Origin: Caldifarciminota bacterium
GTDB lineage: Bacteria > Hydrothermota > Tepidihabitantia > SM23-42
NCBI GenBank assembly: GCA_023128195.1
Contig: JAGMEL010000360.1
Coordinates: 1 to 9,738 of the forward strand
DNA length: 9,738 nt
Reading direction: 5' to 3'
Shown here: positions 7,014 through 9,738 of the stretch, piece by piece
Layout of the letters: each line of letters opens with the position of its first letter
Position numbering within the stretch: position 1 is the first letter of the stretch
Made by a program: the position numbers and the translations under genes
Notes under the pieces: model-generated
The model's input: the letters and a program-made list of their open reading frames with translations, nothing else
Databases searched by the model: none
What the model was told of the DNA's origin: nothing

Positions 7014-8159
7014 TTACATCCATCTACCGGCAATTTCTGTTTTGCAGAATTTACACCTATTCTTTTTCAAATTGATTACTGTAATATTATACCCTTTTCG
7101 GCCAACTATTATCTTACCACAATTTGGGCAATAGGTATTCTCTTCCGGAATACCGGGAACATTACCAATATATACGTAGTGAAGTCCGACATTATGTGCA
7201 ATCTCTGAGGCTTTCTTCAATGTTTCAATTGGTGTTGGTGGTAAGTTCTGTAGTTTGTACTGTGGGTAAAACCTCGAAAAGTGAATCGGGGTGTCATTAC
7301 CCAATTCATCTTTAATCCATTGGCATAGATCTTTTATCATACCTATTGAATCATTCTTGGTGGGAATGAGTAGATTGGTTATCTCAAGCCAAACTCCTTG
7401 TTTTTTAAGGGTTTTTAAAGTTTCGAGCACAGGATAAAGAGTTCCCCCTGTAATATCTTGATAGAATTTATTACTATAACCTTTTAAATCAATGTCTGCG
7501 CCATCAAGATAAGGGATTAATTCGAGTAATGGTTTTTGGTTTATAAAACCGTTTGAGTGATACATATTAAGGATATTTTTTTCTTTCGCAGCTTTTGCTG
7601 TTTCGAGCATATACTCAAAGAATACAGTAGGTTCTGTATATGTGTAGGCAATAGTGGGCGCATTATATTCTAATGCAAGATTAACCATCCTCTCAGGAGA
7701 TATTTCAAAATTAATAGTTTGGTCAGGATTTGCCTGGGAGATATCCCAATTCTGACAATTTTTACAAGTGAAATTACAGCCAGCAGTAGCTAAAGATAAT
7801 GCTGTAGTACCCGGGAAAAAATGGAACAACGGTTTTTTCTCAATGGGATCAATGTGGACAGCGCAAGGATTAGAATGGACAAGAGTATAGTATTCACCAT
7901 CACGATTTTCTCTGACACGACAAAATCCTCTATTACCTTTTGTAATAATACACTTCCTCGGGCATAATAAACATTTAATCTTCTTTTTTTGTAGTTTTTC
8001 ATAATACAAGGCTTTTTGAGGTTTAATGAAGCCGATCTTGGCTTCCTGGGCATTCCCGAATTTTACCAGTTTGGATAAAATTGCACCGCCCAGCGTTACC
8101 AATCCACATTTTTTCAGAAAGCTGCGCCTGGAGACAACCTTTTCAAAAAAAAGATTCAT
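7014..8159 (-). CDS. AmrS-type (AmmeMemoRadiSam) radical SAM protein with Tat signal
   Basis: 381 residues. The radical SAM signature is CNFTCKNC (C128, C132, C135), which holds the 4Fe-4S cluster that cleaves S-adenosylmethionine. An N-terminal cluster C63/C66/C70/C80 (CLLCPRKC ... GFC), the HIDPIEKKPLFHFFPG stretch and the CQNWDIS segment are characteristic of the AmrS family related to pyruvate formate-lyase activating enzymes. The C-terminus adds a zinc-ribbon/rubredoxin-like site, C344/C347/C369/C372. The N-terminus has a perfect twin-arginine motif SRRSFLK (10-16), a hydrophobic stretch and a possible cleavage site near GNAQEA (about 35-40). The usual partners (Memo-like and AMMECR1-like genes) are absent from the window. 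Neighbours are the PPC gene (78 bp upstream) and holA (87 bp downstream), each with its own promoter. The reaction of this family is not established; family call good, substrate unknown. Confidence 0.9.
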   Translation of the reverse strand: MNLFFEKVVSRRSFLKKCGLVTLGGAILSKLVKFGNAQEAKIGFIKPQKALYYEKLQKKKIKCLLCPRKCIITKGNRGFCRVRENRDGEYYTLVHSNPCAVHIDPIEKKPLFHFFPGTTALSLATAGCNFTCKNCQNWDISQANPDQTINFEISPERMVNLALEYNAPTIAYTYTEPTVFFEYMLETAKAAKEKNILNMYHSNGFINQKPLLELIPYLDGADIDLKGYSNKFYQDITGGTLYPVLETLKTLKKQGVWLEITNLLIPTKNDSIGMIKDLCQWIKDELGNDTPIHFSRFYPQYKLQNLPPTPIETLKKASEIAHNVGLHYVYIGNVPGIPEENTYCPNCGKIIVGRKGYNITVINLKKNRCKFCKTEIAGRWM

Positions 8160-8164
8160 AATTT

Positions 8165-8193
8165 ATTATAAACGATTATCAAACAATTGTCAA
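8165..8193 (-). promoter_or_regulatory. Consensus promoter of the AmrS-type gene, predicted leaderless
   Basis: TTGACA (8193-8188), a 17-bp spacer and TATAAT (8170-8165): both hexamers and the spacing match the housekeeping sigma consensus fully. Only 5 nt separate the -10 from the ATG, and no SD is seen, so the transcript should begin at or next to the AUG. Confidence 0.88.
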
Positions 8194-8237
8194 CCATATA
8201 ACCCTATAATTTTAGACTCATAAATTGCTATTTTGGT

Positions 8238-8672
8238 TTAACCTCTTAAACTCTCTAAGTCGATTAAATTCAATCCCGTTTCTTTATCCCTTTTCCTTTT
8301 TAAGACTTTACTGAAAGGCAGTATTATAATCTCTAAGGTTGCTGGAACAATTGCTTGAAATAAATGTCCTCCAAATGCATTGAAATCACAGTTAGTAATG
8401 GTTACATGACAATGAATTACTATTTCATCTTTGAATTTTGAAATATTGCCAGTAAGGTTAGTAAATTCATATTCACCTTCAAATACTTTTTTAATATAAG
8501 TTTTCTTGTGGGCATTAAAATAACCTAGAACTAAATCCTTACCAACTCCAAGGCCAAAGAAAAATGCACCTTTGATTTTTTTGGTTTTAGCCGCTTTCTG
8601 TAGTGAAGCAATGATCTCTTCACCTTTTTGAAGCCGCACGACATAATAGGTCTCACGTTTGCTGATTTTCAT
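8238..8672 (-). CDS. PPC/DUF296 domain protein
   Basis: 144 residues, a single PPC domain (PF03479), the usual size for stand-alone bacterial members. Seen: GEEIIASLQKAA (the start of the domain), the glycine-rich FFFGLGVGKDLVLGYF, ELxxLxGNIS-like YEFTNLTGNIS, then HCHVTITN...FGGHL with the conserved histidines and closing ATLEIIILPF strand. Bacterial PPC proteins form trimers, and in plants the domain is fused to AT-hook DNA-binding motifs; no AT-hook is present here, though there is a basic patch KVLKRKRDK near the C-terminus. Its molecular role in bacteria is unclear. It starts at ATG 8672 with GAGGAGG 4 nt upstream and a good promoter. It is divergent from the sigma-54 activator and 78 bp upstream of the AmrS-type gene, which has a separate promoter. 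Confidence 0.88.
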   Translation of the reverse strand: MKISKRETYYVVRLQKGEEIIASLQKAAKTKKIKGAFFFGLGVGKDLVLGYFNAHKKTYIKKVFEGEYEFTNLTGNISKFKDEIVIHCHVTITNCDFNAFGGHLFQAIVPATLEIIILPFSKVLKRKRDKETGLNLIDLESLRG

Positions 8673-8676
8673 TTTT

Positions 8677-8719
8677 CCTCCTCAATACTTTATTATACCA
8701 AAATTTGTGACCTGTTCAA
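8677..8719 (-). promoter_or_regulatory. Promoter and SD of the PPC gene
   Basis: -35 TTGAAC (8719-8714), a 16-bp spacer and a perfect TATAAT (8697-8692) preceded by TGG, an extended -10 element. A short leader of about 13 nt follows, carrying a strong SD, GAGGAGG (8683-8677), 4 nt before the ATG. This is the only leadered promoter of the four seen. Confidence 0.78.
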
Positions 8720-8824
8720 GTAAACGATGGTATTAAACCCGATTTGACCATTTGTCTGAATGGGATCATGCCTTGACAGGGTGATCGAGAATAAAGAGTA
8801 GGGCGTTTACGTCCGTCGTATTTT

Positions 8825-8879
8825 GAAGTTTTGAGGTTACGAGGTTCAGAACTTCTGAACTTCCTAGCTTCTTAAGTTC
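8825..8879. repeat. Imperfect 25-bp inverted repeat in the divergent intergenic region
   Basis: The left arm (8825-8849) and right arm (8855-8879) flank a 5-nt loop. The innermost six pairs are perfect (GTTCAG/CTGAAC), and 18 of 25 positions pair overall; several of the mismatches would be G-U pairs in RNA. The left arm is made of repeated GAAGTT/GAGGTT words. It lies 10 bp before the -35 of the sigma-54 activator, inside the 249-bp divergent gap. It may be a REP-like element, a protein-binding site or an RNA hairpin; there is no T-run to make it a terminator. Confidence 0.6.
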
Positions 8880-8888
8880 ATCTTTATC

Positions 8889-8916
8889 TTGACTTCACAA
8901 TTTTTTAAATTATACT
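8889..8916 (+). promoter_or_regulatory. Promoter of the sigma-54 activator gene, predicted leaderless
   Basis: TTGACT (8889-8894), a 16-bp spacer and TATACT (8911-8916), with five of six consensus bases in each box. ATG follows after 5 nt, with no SD and an in-frame TAA just upstream at 8916-8918, so translation cannot start earlier. Confidence 0.75.
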
Positions 8917-8921
8917 AAAAC

Positions 8922-9738
8922 ATGGAAGATATTGTCAGAAAGATCAATCGTGAGGAACTTGAAATACTTTTTCAGATGTCGAGTTCACTCTCTTCAACTT
9001 TAGAATTTTCAAAGATTCTGGACATTATCATTGAAAGTACGAAGACATTGCTGAAAGCAGAGGCGAGTTCTCTCTTATTATTAGACGATACCACAAATGA
9101 ACTCTATTTTGCCAGTGCGACCGGGGATGTATCAGCACGCTTAAAAAATCTTACTGTGCCATTAGATAAGGGCATTGCAGGAGCCTGCGTCCGCACAGGA
9201 AAACCAAAGATTGTCAATGATACATCAGCAGATAACGAATTCTATTCAGGGATTGATAAACAAACCGGTTTTGCAACAAAGTCAATCATTGCGGCGCCTT
9301 TAACTATCTCTGGAAAGACGATTGGTGTCATTGAGGTTCTTAATAAAAAATCCAAACAAGTTTGGAATAAAGATGATACAGAACTTTTAATAATTATTGC
9401 CATGCAGGCTGCTCGGGTAATCCAGAATGCCCGGATACATCTCAAGATGCAAAAACAGCAGCATTTGTTAAGAAATGAGATTGATGCACATTATAAAATA
9501 ATTTCCGCGAGCGAGGAATTAAAAAAGGTTTTGCAACTCGCTGAAAAGGTTGCTCCAAGTGCAACGACAGTATTACTGCTTGGTGAAAACGGTACAGGTA
9601 AAGAACTCATTGCTCGCTATATTCACCGATTGAGCCCAAGAAAAGAGGAATCATTTATTGCGGTAAATTGTGCTGCAATTCCTACGACATTATTGGAAAG
9701 TGAGCTATTTGGTCATGAAAAGGGCGCATTTACTGGTG
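8922..9738 (+). CDS. GAF-domain sigma-54-dependent activator, 3'-truncated by window
   Basis: A bacterial enhancer-binding protein; 272 codons are visible. Residues about 30-170 form a GAF sensor domain (FSKILDIIIESTKTLLKAEASSLLLLDD, GIAGACVRTGKPKIVNDT, ATKSIIAAPL, GVIEVLNKK). A short helical linker (about 171-193) leads to the AAA+ domain: ISASEELKKVLQLAEKVAPS, Walker A GENGTGKE (221-228), and the start of the GAFTGA loop that contacts sigma-54 (268-272, cut after GAFTG). Walker B and any C-terminal Fis-type HTH lie beyond the window. There is no receiver domain, so it probably senses a small molecule through GAF rather than a kinase; the ligand cannot be read from sequence. No -24/-12 sigma-54 promoter is visible in the intergenic DNA here, so its targets are elsewhere. 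It is transcribed divergently from the PPC gene. Confidence 0.95.
   Translation, partial: MEDIVRKINREELEILFQMSSSLSSTLEFSKILDIIIESTKTLLKAEASSLLLLDDTTNELYFASATGDVSARLKNLTVPLDKGIAGACVRTGKPKIVNDTSADNEFYSGIDKQTGFATKSIIAAPLTISGKTIGVIEVLNKKSKQVWNKDDTELLIIIAMQAARVIQNARIHLKMQKQQHLLRNEIDAHYKIISASEELKKVLQLAEKVAPSATTVLLLGENGTGKELIARYIHRLSPRKEESFIAVNCAAIPTTLLESELFGHEKGAFTG

Noticed and set aside
8773..8778. TTGACA in the divergent gap as another + strand promoter
   Set aside because: No acceptable -10 lies 15-19 bp downstream; the only AT-rich hexamer is 11-13 bp away. No gene follows at a fitting distance other than the activator, which has its own promoter.
9242..9445. Minus-strand 67-codon frame inside the activator
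   Set aside because: It lies fully opposite the GAF-domain coding sequence, whose frame is supported by clear motifs; no SD and no known domain.

Overview
The window is bacterial chromosomal DNA, AT-rich and densely coded. It holds a bacterial-type leucyl-tRNA synthetase, a DNA polymerase III delta subunit and a sigma-54-type activator, so it is not archaeal. There are no phage, transposon, CRISPR or rRNA/tRNA signals. The mix of a PF13654-type Lon protease, a stand-alone HARE-HTH protein, a Tat-signal AmrS-type radical SAM protein and a GAF/sigma-54 activator suits a poorly cultured anaerobic lineage, for example the WOR-3/Stahlbacteria type. That placement is only a guess from gene style.

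Layout. Positions 1-2217 (+) are the 3' part of a Lon-like AAA+ protease, open at the left edge. It converges on a long minus-strand block, and a strong 17-bp hairpin at 2412-2449 serves as a shared terminator. The minus-strand block, in transcription order, is: a PPC/DUF296 protein (8672-8238); an AmrS-type radical SAM enzyme (8159-7014); then an apparent operon of holA (6926-5982), a coiled-coil/zinc-ribbon protein (5992-5225), leuS (5192-2754) and a small very basic HARE-HTH protein (2716-2444). At the right edge, divergent from the PPC gene, a GAF-domain sigma-54 activator starts at 8922 (+) and is cut by the window end inside its GAFTGA motif.

The most notable pattern is in expression signals. 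Four promoters can be read, each with a -35 and -10 box 16-17 bp apart. In three of them (holA, amrS-like, sigma-54 activator) the -10 box ends only 5-6 nt before the ATG and there is no Shine-Dalgarno (SD) sequence, so these mRNAs should be leaderless. Two operon-internal genes (zinc ribbon, HARE) and the PPC gene instead carry strong purine-rich SDs. This suggests that both initiation modes are used side by side, with leaderless starts at transcript heads and SD starts inside operons.

The holA-leuS operon joins replication (clamp loader), translation (Leu-tRNA charging) and two uncharacterised small proteins, one acidic coiled-coil/zinc-ribbon and one basic DNA-binding-like. No clear novel defence or metabolic system is visible. 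The uncharacterised parts worth attention are the leaderless pattern, the HARE and zinc-ribbon proteins, the apparently exported radical SAM protein without its usual partners in view, and the substituted Walker A motif in the Lon-like ATPase.
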